The translations under genes and the position numbers were made by a program. The notes beneath the pieces were generated by a model, which saw only the letters and a program-made list of their open reading frames with translations, made no database searches and was not told where the DNA came from. 64,000 nt of DNA, taken from positions 150,957,379 to 151,021,378 of the forward strand of contig CP136063.1 of NCBI GenBank assembly GCA_032622095.1, read 5' to 3'. The stretch's first letter is position 1, and every line of letters begins with the position of its first letter. Of the stretch, positions 19,715 through 30,939 are shown in pieces. The stretch is from Siphonodentalium dalli (taxonomy: Eukaryota; Mollusca; Scaphopoda; Gadilida; Siphonodentaliidae).

Positions 19715-20167
19715 ATGGATTACCGAAATCGGTATCGGAGCTATTTTGAGGAGGGGTTGGTGGTGAGAGGTGTCTTTGTGGATGAAGCACAGATGATCTG
19801 GAAGTCTTTAAGCTTAACGACAACGGGTACTGTAGATAACTTCTTCGATATCTACAGATATACCGTTATGTTGATGACAAACCACAGAGATCGGGTTTTC
19901 GGATTACCACCACGGTGGTTCGGATACACCAGATTGCTGGGAGCGTCAAGACTGATGGTGCGTCTCGCGGCTACCTTGCTTATCGTGATTTTCTCAGGGC
20001 GCAGGGTTTACGAATTCTTGCCGCTCTGTAGAATACAGACAGGACAGCCGTGCAGTGCTGCCATTAGGCTACGACGTTCTGAAGATCACTTCCAGGTTTA
20101 TTCGAACCCAAATACATGTAGCATAATAATGCAGAGCATAACTTTCGTGAATTTTAAGTGGCCCTGA
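19715..20167 (+). pseudogene. gene B (copy 2), C-terminus replaced by a deletion
   Basis: Identical to gene B over the first 134 codons. It then reads through a deletion junction (AAATACATGTAGC) into spacer DNA and ends after 16 foreign residues. The deletion removed its own stop and its stem-loop. The frame now runs into the complement of gene C's stem-loop. Confidence 0.7.
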
Positions 20168-20177
20168 AAAGGGCTGT
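20160..20177 (-). terminator. histone-type 3' stem-loop, gene C (minus strand)
   Basis: On the minus strand: TTTAAAC, AGCCCT-TTTC-AGGGCC, ACTTA. Five of six stem pairs and the TTTC loop match the histone consensus. The base pair at the foot is A-C. It starts about 3 nt after the TAA of gene C. Confidence 0.75.
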
Positions 20178-20558
20178 TTAAAATAATATAAAAAATCCTT
20201 TCTTTTGTTTCTTCATCACTGTTAAATCGCTTGATCGCTTCGTTGGTTCTTTCTGGAAACCATGTACTTGAATTGGTATGTCAATCGTCTCAGGTTTCAA
20301 ATTGATTGTACATTCAACCGGTCTTTGTGTTAACTGCTTTCACAAGTCCTTCATTTCCTGATAAATATTCCGTAACAGCTTTGTCTGTTCTTCCCATTGC
20401 GAACAGTTGATAACTTGGTATATAACAGGTTGAATCGTTTGTTGTGTTTTCACCGGCGGTATATACACTGGTTGTTGATCCGTTCGCGGATACATCGTTG
20501 GTACCTGTTGCTGTTCTACCCGTGGTGTCACAGACCCCGCATACAGTGGAGTCGACAT
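20178..20558 (-). pseudogene. gene C: Gln/Pro-rich protein with one in-frame TGA and histone-type 3' end
   Basis: Minus-strand frame from ATG at 20558 (MSTPLYAGSVTPRVEQQQ) to TAA at 20178-20180. It is open for 126 codons except for a TGA at 20340-20342. The N-terminal half is rich in Gln, Pro, Thr and Val. The middle has a helical INCSQWEEQTKLLRNIYQE. After the TGA the frame continues with INLKPETIDIPIQVHGF and a basic KKQKKGFF tail. Continuation to a stop abutting the stem-loop shows the TGA is a recent nonsense change or a read-through codon. The 5' side runs into a dispersed repeat near 20600. No family is recognised. Confidence 0.5.
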
Positions 20559-20589
20559 TTGCGTTGTTGCATGAACATGATTGTACTGT

Positions 20590-21075
20590 ACATCATTGTA
20601 ATTCAATTGAGTATTTGTCACTAAAAACAAGCATTCTGATTGGCCGAGAGCGGCTAACCTTAGTTTTCGATTCACCGACATCGGCCGCTTCAGCGTGCAT
20701 CAAATCTGAATGTAGCACGGTAAAGTTTCATCGGCGCAGAACGGAGTAGCGAAATGAGCACACCCGCGTATTGTTGTCTATAGATACCGTTCATCGGCCG
20801 CTTCGGCGTGCATCAAATCTGAATGCAGCACGGTAAAATTTCATCGGCGCAGAACGGAGTATCGAAACGAGCCAACCCGCCCCACAGGAAATTGTTACGT
20901 AGCTGTGTTCTGAGTAACGCAATGAACAAACCCAACGATTTGTGCACGGTGACAATGGCAAAATGAAAGTCTCGATTCGTTTCATGAAAATGACTAAATG
21001 ATACTTTTTGTACATTTTGTTTGCAAATTCCTTGCTAGATTGAATTACAATGGAGATAAACGTACCCTGTTTCGT
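20590..21075 (-). repeat. dispersed repeat, also at 45690-46045 (inverted)
   Basis: TCTGATTGGCCGAGAGCGG, TTTGATGCACGCTGAAGC, CGTTACTCGGAACAC-like and AATTCCTTGCTAGATTGAA phrases are shared with 45690-46045 in opposite orientation. Within it a roughly 110-bp unit starting CATCGGCCGCTTC is present twice (about 20682 and 20793). It is probably a non-autonomous element and has no coding of its own. Confidence 0.7.
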
Positions 21076-21173
21076 TGTACATTCTGGGATTCGAGCATAA
21101 AAACAGTTTGTGAACTCGCCGGCAAGCCGGCTCGTTCACAACCTGTTTTCATGCTCGAATCCCAGAATGTACA
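21076..21173. repeat. near-perfect 48-bp-arm palindrome
   Basis: The left arm TGTACATTCTGGGATTCGAG... and the right arm ending ...CTCGAATCCCAGAATGTACA are separated by two bases, with only a few mismatches. Part of one arm is found at 45694-45742. It can form a long hairpin and may be the joined ends of the repeat just upstream. Confidence 0.85.
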
Positions 21174-21179
21174 GAATGT

Positions 21180-21312
21180 CGCCGGAAGCGACAAAAAGTG
21201 CGCCATTAGGGTATGTTTCGGCGCACTTTTTGTCGCTTTCGGCGCTTTCGGCGCGTTACTAATGGCGCACTTTTTGTCGCTTTCGGCGCGCGCCGAAAGC
21301 GCCATTAGGAAG
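21180..21312. repeat. nested inverted repeats of GGCGCACTTTTTGTCGC
   Basis: AGCGACAAAAAGTGCGCC at 21187 pairs with GGCGCACTTTTTGTCGCT at 21221 and again at 21264. A perfect 24-bp palindrome, CGCTTTCGGCGC and its complement, is centred near 21289. GCGCCATTAGG recurs at its borders. It is dense secondary structure with no gene. Confidence 0.8.
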
Positions 21313-23378
21313 TGACCCTAATAGTATTCCATACTCAACTCTAGGAAGGGGGTGCAATGCCGGCCGGTTGACTTAAGGTCGGTCGGGACTCCCCAACTCT
21401 CGATGGTGCAATGCCCGCCTTACACTCCTGTGTGAGTCTCAGAACCCGTTGACCTGGTTGTGTTGTGATGCGCAGATGAGGAAGCAGCTGAGGCCCGAAT
21501 GTGTTGGAGTTATGTCTTTCTATAGGCACGGTGTGGGTGAAAACATATATTTGAAGTTTGTATATGGCTGTTAGTAATTTTGAAGGATAATTATTCGATA
21601 GCTTATACTACGGCCACGACGGGCGTATTTATGCCGCCCGAGGACATTCATCAGCGCCCAAGGAGCTATATATATCTAGGGCGTGAGCCCGCTAACCTAT
21701 ATATGTATTGATATTGGGGTTAGTCGTGTTTTGTATTTAGATTTGTGGACTTGTTGTTCAGGTAATGATTTAACCGGGTTAGCACAGGGGGCCGAATTTT
21801 TTTTACGAGACGTGAGGGGGTGGGTGGGTACCCGAGGCCGGAAACAGTTTTTGACCACTTTTTTTGGCATTTTTTTTTCATTGACATATTTTCAACTGTT
21901 TAAACATATTTGTTTATATGTTGTGGCTTTTAGCAATATGAGAAGCACTAATACGTTCAATATTTTTATAATTACCCCCATAAGGTGATATCAAATGGAA
22001 AAATAGTGAATATTGTGGGGGTGGGTCCCAAAATTTTCATTGATTTTTTTGGCGTGCAAATTTTTTTTATTGTGTCTGTTTCAGCTTGCTTGGCAGTTTT
22101 TATAATGAAAGTTGTCTAATTCACGGTGTAGTTCAATAAAAAAAATACTTCAGATAGCTCTAGGGTAGGGTGAACTTAATGCAGTATGACAATATCAGCT
22201 AACAACTCATGACAGAATATTAATTACAATAATTATTATACTCTTTATTCATACAGTTAGTTGATGCATGAGTGTAATGTATGAAATAAGTATTTGTATC
22301 AGTGTTTGCACACTAAAATTGATTGCATATCAGCATATGTGATACAATTATGGTCATGTGACCCTCAACGTAGGGCAACTCATTTAATTTTTTAACCCTT
22401 CGAACACTATGGCCCCAGAGCATTAGTAGCACCCTGGCGCGGGGCTCCCACTCGTTCAAATAACCGCCGGTATTCTCAATGTATCAGAATAATGTATAGT
22501 TAATAATATAGTAGACACAGGTAGACATTGAATAGTAAATCAAGAGTACAGCCGGTATACTGTAAACAGAAGACCAAATTGTAGTTATCTTCCCTACACC
22601 AACACAACTAGAATGCACTCAGAGAGATGCCAACGTGCGCAAAAATGTAATAACAAATAATTAAAACAATAATTTCACTGTATTTTACTTAATTTATTTT
22701 ATTTTATTTAATGTTAGCAAAAAAGACAATTACAATCTTTAATAATTTTATTTAGGGGATAACAGTGTGGTGTTTTGTGATTTCGGAAAGGTACATGGCG
22801 AATATACTGTGGCAAATTTAGTTAATAGGCGACGGCCACACTTTTATCCCCATTCTAATGCTCTTCGAACTTCGAAAAATGTTATTTAGACAAACAAATG
22901 GCTCGTAATTATCAACGAAATGTGCGGCCATAGAAAACACTCAGCCAATTCACAACTTTTTATTTTTAATTTAATGCGCTAGATAAAATATAGTCCCCCA
23001 ATTAATTCACTCTTATCGTTAAAAATACTGATAAACATGAAAAATTGCCACCTCAAATAGAAATAAATATGCACAACAATTAGTTTCTGCATGTACCTGA
23101 TGTCTTTTTCAGATGTTTACCACTTACAAATTGCGGTTTTGATTTTACCGCGATCTTGAAGTTGAATTGAAACAATGGGAAATTGTTTACTCAATGCAAT
23201 GTATTTCACGCCGTGTCTGTCGCGGTTTCATGTCAAGAAATTTGATCAAATGATATCGAGAAAGGGTGGGTGGGTGTAAAAAAAAAATGGTAATGTAAAA
23301 AAAACACCCCCACGCCTCGCAACTTTTTTACGCCCCCCCCCCCCCCTCCCCTGGTTAGCAGGTTAGTAGTTGGTTGTT
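21313..23378. other. AT-rich DNA without recognised gene, with one dispersed repeat
   Basis: The segment at 21582-21700 (GAAGGATAATTATTCGATAG... GCCGCCCGAGGACATTCATC) is repeated at 23379-23502. Poly-A, poly-T and poly-C runs occur at 23277-23347. Open frames are short and carry no motif. Confidence 0.5.
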
Positions 23379-23502
23379 TGAAGGAGATAATTACTCGATG
23401 ACTTATGCTACGGTCACGAAAGGCGTATCTATGCCGCCCGAGGACATTCATCAGCGCACAAGGGGCCATCTAGGGCCTGAGTCCGCTACCCTACGTTTTA
23501 AT
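23379..23502 (+). repeat. second copy of the GCCGCCCGAGGACATTCATC repeat
   Basis: About 120 bp match 21582-21700, including CTATGCCGCCCGAGGACATT and GAGTCCGCTAACCT-like ends. It is probably a fragment of a dispersed element of unknown class. Confidence 0.6.
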
Positions 23503-25740
23503 ATTATTGTTAGTCTTGTTAGACGGTCGATATTGCGGATTTTGCATGGATGGGTTAGTATATACACAATGAGTTGTTTATACTGAGTTCTAACATTGGA
23601 ATTTATTGAGGACTTGCATTACTACAGGAGGGCGTGGCCAATTCACAGTGATATCCTGCCGATGATCTGTACGTACCAAAGAGCCCTCTGAAATGTAGTT
23701 CATTTCAGCCAAACCTTGGCTGTTTATATCACAGTGGTTTCTGGGATGATCTGTGTGTCGACTGAGAACCTGTGTGTCGACTGAGGAGAACACATGGAGG
23801 ATTTGTGTAAATGTTAGCCCAAACTACATTTCGAAGTAACGAGGGCTTTGTTGTTTATTTCGAGGAATAATACCGCATCAGATGAATTCAGCCCAAATAT
23901 ATTGACATGTGTCGAGGGTCCAACTCTATACTGAGCAATAAAAAAGTTATATAATAAATACCGAGTATATTTAATTTAACGCCAATGGGTCGTTTCTGTG
24001 CGTTTTAGCGTGTATTTATGCCTAAATCAAAGTGAAATAACGATCTTAAAATGAATTGGCCGGTATATTTTATTAGTTATCAGGGTTACCAGGGTCGTAG
24101 TTGCATAAATTACAATATATCTTATTTTTATGCTAAGATAACTTGATCGGTATTGAGGTTAACACAAATCCCATATATGGAAATTCCAAATATGGAAAGT
24201 GACTTGCGCATGCGAAAAACAGATACAATGGTCTTACTAAAAACGAAGCAATAAATGATTGATAACAACAAACACCGACCCAGTTAAATAACGACATTAA
24301 ATGGCGCTGTATTGCGTCTTTAAGAGTGTGTTGATGTCTCTATCATGTGATTAACTAATTAAAAATTATTTCGCCTACATATTTCGATAATTATCAGGTC
24401 CGCAGTTCGATTATGAAACGTTAAGATTATTGCTTGGTATTTGTTTCAAATCAGATAGCTGCATCTCGGTTATCTGGATCAGATATATTTATAGCGTCGA
24501 AGCGAAGAAATGTTGTCAAATTCCACGTCTGAATACGCGTCTTATTCTCACTTATACCGTGTTTATATCAGTTTTATTCTATGTGTTGTTGTGTATTGTA
24601 TTACTTTGATCAAGGTTGCGCTTTTGTTATTCTCACAAAAGGTAAATTTGATGCGTGTTTGATGCGTGTTTACATTTCAAAATTGCGTCTGCCATGTACA
24701 CAGTACAGTCTGCGACGGAATTCCACATGTCCGAGCGCCATTGATTCCTTAATTACGAGACTAATTTATCGAATGAGGTCAAATTTTCGCATATAACAAG
24801 ACTCGTATGTTATTCTGCACCATTCTGACGAGTGCCGACTTTCATTTCGCATTATTTTCGTTTTTATCGAAAAATAATCGTTCTCTATGGAGATTCCCAT
24901 GTAAAAATTTTCAACCAAAAAAAAATCATTGTTTTGCCAATTTCAAGCTAGTTTATAGCATGGTCATGGCATAATTTGGCCTAGCGAGTGTCGGTAGACG
25001 TTCCTTGAGTGTGCACAACAAATTTTGGTCCCAACGAAGCAGGCTAAAATCCTGAAATTTGTCAATTTTACTTTGCGTGTGAAGAAAATATTCATTTAAA
25101 CTTCCAAAATTGGTTGAAATATGCTCAACAACATTGAGTTGAATGGTGACATTATTTATAGTCACCGACTAACTTCCACGATGAATCAAATTTGTTTTTA
25201 TTGGTGACAATTATGTCGCGATAGATAAAAATGTTAATTTTGTTAAGAAAATGTTAAATTTTAGCTCATTTTAAGACTTTAATTGCCTGTAGATCGGTTT
25301 TAATTATCTTCGTCAATGGTGTCATGTCACGCTTGTTAATAATTCATTTGTTCGGAAATACTTATTGGGGATCGAAATGTATAAAATTGAACTACCACCA
25401 CTTCCAAAAACAACACCGATAAACAATAACGCTCTTTTCTGTTCCATGCAATGGAAATGGCTATTTATTGTCCTGATATCAGTGATATAAATGAATGCCT
25501 AAAATTAGTATTATCCTGAAATAAATTTATGCTACTTTGGCGAACATGGGAACCACGGTACAATTTATGCCATTTAGGCACACTTCAGAGTGAAATCAGG
25601 GCTTATATATTTCGGCGAGAATCCAAATCTAGATTCTCGTAAATATTCTCGCAAATTACCCTGGATTCTCGTGAAAAAGTATATATGGATTCTCGCAAAA
25701 TCAGATGAAATATATGCCCTGGAAATATAGCAAATCGTGT
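23503..25740. other. AT-rich DNA without recognised gene
   Basis: Only short frames are present. Near 25620-25700 a GATTCTCGTGAAAA / ATTCTCGCAAA phrase repeats several times. No splice-bounded exon could be supported. Confidence 0.45.
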
Positions 25741-26702
25741 AATGCTTTAGAATTTTTGTTTTCGGAGATTTATATATATGCTTAAAGACATATTATGGAC
25801 TTGTTATGGACTTTTTCGGGTGCGAGAAATTGATAAGTTAGTGCTCAGGCACTTTGCCAACCTGGGGAATGTTATCATTCTACTAACATCACTGAAAATT
25901 TCCAAAAAAATCTACCACATCACTTCATAGAGAACATCGTCTGAACTACTCCAAATTGTAAATATTTACATCTCGATTCGGGGCGCAACTATCGGCTATA
26001 ATTAAACAAAAATGATTTCGCCATCGAGAGTCATTGCATTTAACTAATATATAAGAATGACGTTGTGTATCATCCATTTGGATTAATATTTGTAACAAAT
26101 AACTACTTTGAGAAAGATTATTCTTAATTTCTATTTGATCACTCTGCCCGGTGTCTGCCGGAGTGTTTCACATCACTTTAATCAAGGAAGACTGTTCAGA
26201 AAAACTGCATTTCAAGAAATCGTTTAATGCTTTAGAATTTTTGTTTTCGGAGATTTATATATATGCTTAAAGACATATTATGGACTTGTTATGGACTTTT
26301 TCGGGTGCGAGAAATTGATAAGTTAGTGCTCAGGCACTTTGCCAACCTGGGGAATGTTATCATTCTACTAACATCACTGAAAATTTCCAAAAAAATCTAC
26401 CACACCACTTCATAGAGAACATCGTCTGAACTACTCCAAATTGTAAATATTTACATCTCGATTCGGGGCGCAACTATCGGCTATAATTAAACAAAAATGA
26501 TTTCGCCATCGAGAGTCATTGCATTTAACTAATATATAAGAATGACGTTGTGTATCATCCATTTAGATTAATATTCGTAACAAATAACTACTTTGAGAAA
26601 GATTATTCTTAATTTCTATTTGATCACTCTGCCCGGTGTCTGCCGGAGTGTTTCACATCACTTTAATCAAGGAAGACTGTTCAGAAAAACTGCATTTCAA
26701 GA
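25741..26702. repeat. ~485-bp tandem duplication
   Basis: AATGCTTTAGAATTTTTG to AACTGCATTTCAAGA occurs at 25741-26217 and again at 26226-26702, with only isolated differences (for example ACATCAC versus ACACCAC). A very recent duplication or an assembly artefact would both fit. Confidence 0.9.
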
Positions 26703-26769
26703 TCACCAAACAACTTTCCTTTTTAGGGCCACCACATCTTTCCAAAGATGTACTTCTTCCATTTTGCTA

Positions 26770-27075
26770 TCAAAGACCGAAAAATGTCGTTAAACTAGAG
26801 ATCCAAATACCCACTAAGGGCCCCTATATCTTGAAATATTAAAGACCGAGAATGTCGTTAAACTATAAAGACCGAAAAATGTCGTTAAACTAGAGATCCA
26901 AATACCCCCTATATCTTGAGATATTATAAAGACCGAAAAATGTCATTAAACTATTAAAGACCGAAAAATGTCGTTAAACTACAACGACCGAAAAATGTCG
27001 TTAAACTAGAGATCCAAACATCCCCATCCCCTATTTTTTTAGACAATAAAGAACGAAATATGTCGTTACACCATT
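26770..27075 (+). repeat. short tandem array AAAGACCGAAAAATGTCG-TTAAACTA
   Basis: The 26-bp phrase appears about seven times. It alternates with TAGAGATCCAAATACCCC and CCCTATATCTTGAAATATT spacers, giving a higher-order unit of about 65-75 bp. It follows directly after the 485-bp duplication. Confidence 0.8.
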
Positions 27076-28559
27076 AATACATAATTTGTGTTTATGAAAG
27101 TCTGGCACCCATTAGCAGTTTGTTTTCAGTACATTTTAATATTCATTGGAACGTAAACAATTATTCGCTGACAGAAATCATGTTAATATCGCCTTTCGTT
27201 ACTGGTTTCCTCGACTCAAATATTTCTCACTGCTCAATACTTATAATTAAAAAAAATGTTCTGTGTTTTGTGTCACTTCTTAATAGCAATATGTATTCTG
27301 CTATTGACAAGAACAAAAGTTGCAGTATACCTTAAAGGTACGGAAGGCCTTGGTGGGTATCCTGTGAACATATTTCCACCTGTCAAAAACCGCTACAAAC
27401 GAAAATAATATTCAAATATAGACATACTTTGTTAATATACAAATGAGAAATATCTCATAAACAGTATGTTATTGTCGTAAATTTGACGATTGTTATGTAA
27501 ACAAAGCATAAAAATTACTTTCTTGGTGTTTCTTTATATTATGATGGTAAACATAAAGAGCGTTCTTTGTTGCTCAATTCCTTATTTGGAAATAATAAAG
27601 AGCGTTTATACAATTTGTGTGTGATTAGCCAGTAGCATTGTGCTGCCTTCTATAACACAATCAGACTCTTGTTTAGGTAAAATTTAGTAGGTCTTTATGT
27701 AAGCATGATGTTTACACGATAGTGATCGTATATTTGAACCAAAATGTATGCGTTTTAATATTTTTCTGTTTACGGTGTTTGGAACAAATATGAATATTTT
27801 CGACAACTAAGCCCCCTCGTCCCTTTAATATAATTAATATAACATCCCTCATCCAATAATCTCCAAATTGCATATCTAATTTCAATCCTAGTTACACGTC
27901 ACGCCGCCCCTCATCATTTGCCAATTGTACACCCTTTTTTTTGCTGCTGCTGCAACTGTTCAATTTCTTTAAAAATTATTGAAAAAATGGCCCTCCCGCC
28001 AGCCGACATTTACCTCTGATTTATTTTTTGATCATCGGTCCGCACCAGAATTGAGCACACGTCCCTATATAATATACCTATTTAAACCGAGTATACACGG
28101 TGGTGTAATAGATCAACCGTTAATTTAACCGTTTAGGTAGCATATTTCCACGTATACGTTATCACGACAAATCCCTGCTGATCTGTTATTAATGAACCAA
28201 ACAATTAACATGTCAACACACTCTGGCCCGCCAATGCTACAGTGTGTAAACGTAACGGGGCAAATATGCACATTATATTGGCAGCTAACGAGAACATTCA
28301 TCACCAGCAATCTGCTCACCCCTTTTAGCCGATATGACAGAAACTAAACGATTTGTTACTTCTAATTACCCGTACTTAATTACACTACTTGCGTGTTAAT
28401 AAAGTACGACCCCATTACCACTAAAGGTGAAACATGGGATTTAGAACATTAATATTCACTCTTACATAGTTCCACATTCAAGGTTCGTCTTGTGTAATCG
28501 TATGTCAGTTGTAACGTTGTGAAACTGCAACCGAACTGAATTATTCTATGCTAAATAGT
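27076..28559. other. AT-rich DNA without recognised gene
   Basis: Open frames are short and unconvincing. A possible oligo-GCTGCT run lies near 27943. Nothing else is supported. Confidence 0.45.
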
Positions 28560-29224
28560 TCATGGCTGACCTGATGCATGCATCTTAGTTTTCTTGTAAT
28601 TACCTGTCTTCCAGGTGTGGATGACTGATAGAATTACCTGTTTGTGGTGTTGTTCCGTGGGTAGCTAGAAGAGAGTTGATTAGTATACTTACTATACGTG
28701 TGACTGTATTGTGTTAGTAACTTGATCGACCTTGCGTTTTTAATGAGTTTGTGAGATAAGTCTGTTTGTTTGTTGTTTATTGGAAAGTGTTTATTAAGTT
28801 AGGGGGGTGTTGGCGTGACCATTGAGGGGGACTATTCCGGAAGGACCAGAACCGTCCCTGACTCGCCGGTCAGCTTTTTATATTTTGCCTTACTTAACAC
28901 CTCAACGAGAGCCTACCTCTAGAAGTAGAGCATATGACTCACGGCGAATTCTTTGTTTTGCATTCGAATTAACACCACAACGAAAGACTGCCTCTGGTAC
29001 TAGAGCATATGACTTTCGGCGAATTTCATGGGTTGCCTTCCTAATGCCACAACAAGTGCCTACCCCTAGTACTAGAGCATATGACACTTGACGAATTTGG
29101 TGACGGCGTCCTTAGTTTTGGCGGTCGAATGATTGGTGGCATTGTGGGTTTAGCGTGTGTTAGGATTTTTTTGTTTAGTTAGTAGTAATTTTCGGAGTTC
29201 TAGTTCCTCCATTAGTGAGCTACA
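28560..29224 (-). repeat. probable 3' UTR of LINE A with tandem ~75-bp units
   Basis: AGAGCATATGAC followed by GGCGAATTT recurs near 28926, 29003 and 29072, each preceded by CCACAACGA- or CAACGAGAGCC-like phrases. The block lies immediately downstream of the LINE A frame on the minus strand, so it is probably its 3' UTR. Confidence 0.5.
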
Positions 29225-30435
29225 TTATAGTCTTTGTATAGTTTGAGCCACTAGAGTGTTTAACCTATCTTGCAGTGGGTATATGTTAGCTACTGAATGT
29301 AGAGACGTGATTGGTGTGCGAGTATTTTCTTGAAGTGCCATTCTTAAGGCGGAGTTTTGAATTACTTGTAGTTTATTTATGGTTGCCTTGGGTAGTTCTG
29401 CAGTAACAATTGCCCCATATTCCATAATTGGTCTTATGTATTGTTTATAAAGTTTTATTAGGGTTGCGGAATTGAGTCCCCAAGGTGTGCCCCTGAGCAT
29501 TCTTAAAAGTCCAATTCTCTGTTTTGCTTTGGTTCCGATATAATATTAGTTAAGTGTTTCTTGAAATTGAGCTTATAATCAAGAGTTATGCCTAAGAGTG
29601 TTGCCTCTTCGGTTTGTTCGAATTTTTCACCAAATATGGAAAGATTGAGTTCGATTTTTTTCCATTTACTGAATACTATCAGTTGAGTTTTTTTTAGCGT
29701 TGAGTTTAATTCGCCATTTTGAGCACCATCCTTCTAGATCGTTGAGTTGTTTTTGAATTATGATTTCCAGTTGTTTGGGATTACCCCCCGTGGTCCAGAG
29801 GCCCAGGTCGTCGGCGAATTGCGAACATTGTATGTTGGGTTATTGGGTATGTCGTTGACGTAGATTAAAAATAGTAGAGACCTTTCGCAAAACTCACGTT
29901 TACGATTACGGATACGGATAGGGTACAACGTCACCAACATTTGTGTACCTTCTAATCGTTGTCGTATTTTACTATCCGCAATAACGGTTACGATTTCATG
30001 GTTTCTAATAAGCTCAAATAACACCTGAAATTTATTTTCTGCAATATATCACTTTACTCCGATCGAGACTGTATATGTATATCATGTAAACCATCGAGTT
30101 ATATTGAGATACGACCTCGGTGTGCTGTTTAGATTGGCAATCACTCTACTCGTCGTCGTGAATCTCGAGCTTCCCGCGAAATAAGATCGCTATTCACAAC
30201 GGATAGTCATCGCTGGCTGCGACACAAAACTTTGCAGTAATATAAAGAAGTGCACTATGAAACCAGTCGCCAAAAATACACGACTGACATGGATTTGGTG
30301 GTACTAAAAGAATATTTGGCACACCCACCGACATCACCGTGTCGACTTTGGTAGGACCAAATCAGAAGTGATGCACATCAGCGAGCACACCAACCTTATG
30401 TCGGATTTCCTAAACCCAAAGAGGTGATAGGCCTG

Positions 30436-30475
30436 GATAGGATAGGATAGGATATTTTATTTCCAATACACAGAG
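30436..30475 (-). repeat. TAGGA-repeat, possible LINE tail
   Basis: GGATAGGATAGGATAGG followed by ATATTTTATTTCC is the complement of the ATCCT-repeat tail at 60969-60989. It may be the 3' terminus of a related minus-strand LINE nested in the TIR element. Confidence 0.55.
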
Positions 30476-30939
30476 ACGTGCGACAGGGGGGGGGTGGGGT
30501 GGTGTCTCATCCTCCAACTTTGGTCAAAATTTTCAAGAGTTGGAAATTTCATACCTGACACAACATTAGTTGGAAATTTCACACCAACAATAGGTTGAAA
30601 ATGTTCTTGTAGTTTGATTTTCAAACAATTTATTTGGACTAAAATTTGCATATTTTCCTTCTTTTGACTGCTTTTGATAAAAAATTTGGACTGAAATGAC
30701 CATCAGTTAGACATTTTCCAACTTTAGGGGTGTCAGGTTGGAAATTTCCACCACTTGGAAAGCTTGTGTCCTAGTCCCTCCCCGTGGCCAGTCAAAAACT
30801 TCTAGTTAATTTAAGAAAATTATATTGTACTACATTTGGTCAAAATTGTCACTGGAATTTTCATCAGTTGGAAATTTCCAACTCTATGAATGCTTGAGGC
30901 TAGTCTAGATGCCCGGATTTTGCGATTTTTATGTTCAGG

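Larger units (their letters stand above)
18031..20115 (+). repeat. tandem duplicate of 15655-17735 carrying genes A and B
   Basis: From ACCACATGTGATATCATC at 18031 the sequence repeats 15655 onward almost base for base. It carries about 220 bp of the foldback right end, gene A, its stem-loop, the intergenic DNA, the promoter-like block and most of gene B. The duplication therefore happened after the foldback insertion. The unit is about 2.38 kb. Copy 2 gained a small ATGATCATATAT insertion near 19100 and lost about 260 bp at the end of gene B. Confidence 0.9.

Noticed and set aside
20340-20342. TGA as selenocysteine codon in gene C
   Set aside because: No SECIS-like element is seen and the 3' UTR is only the histone-type hairpin. 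A nonsense mutation is simpler.
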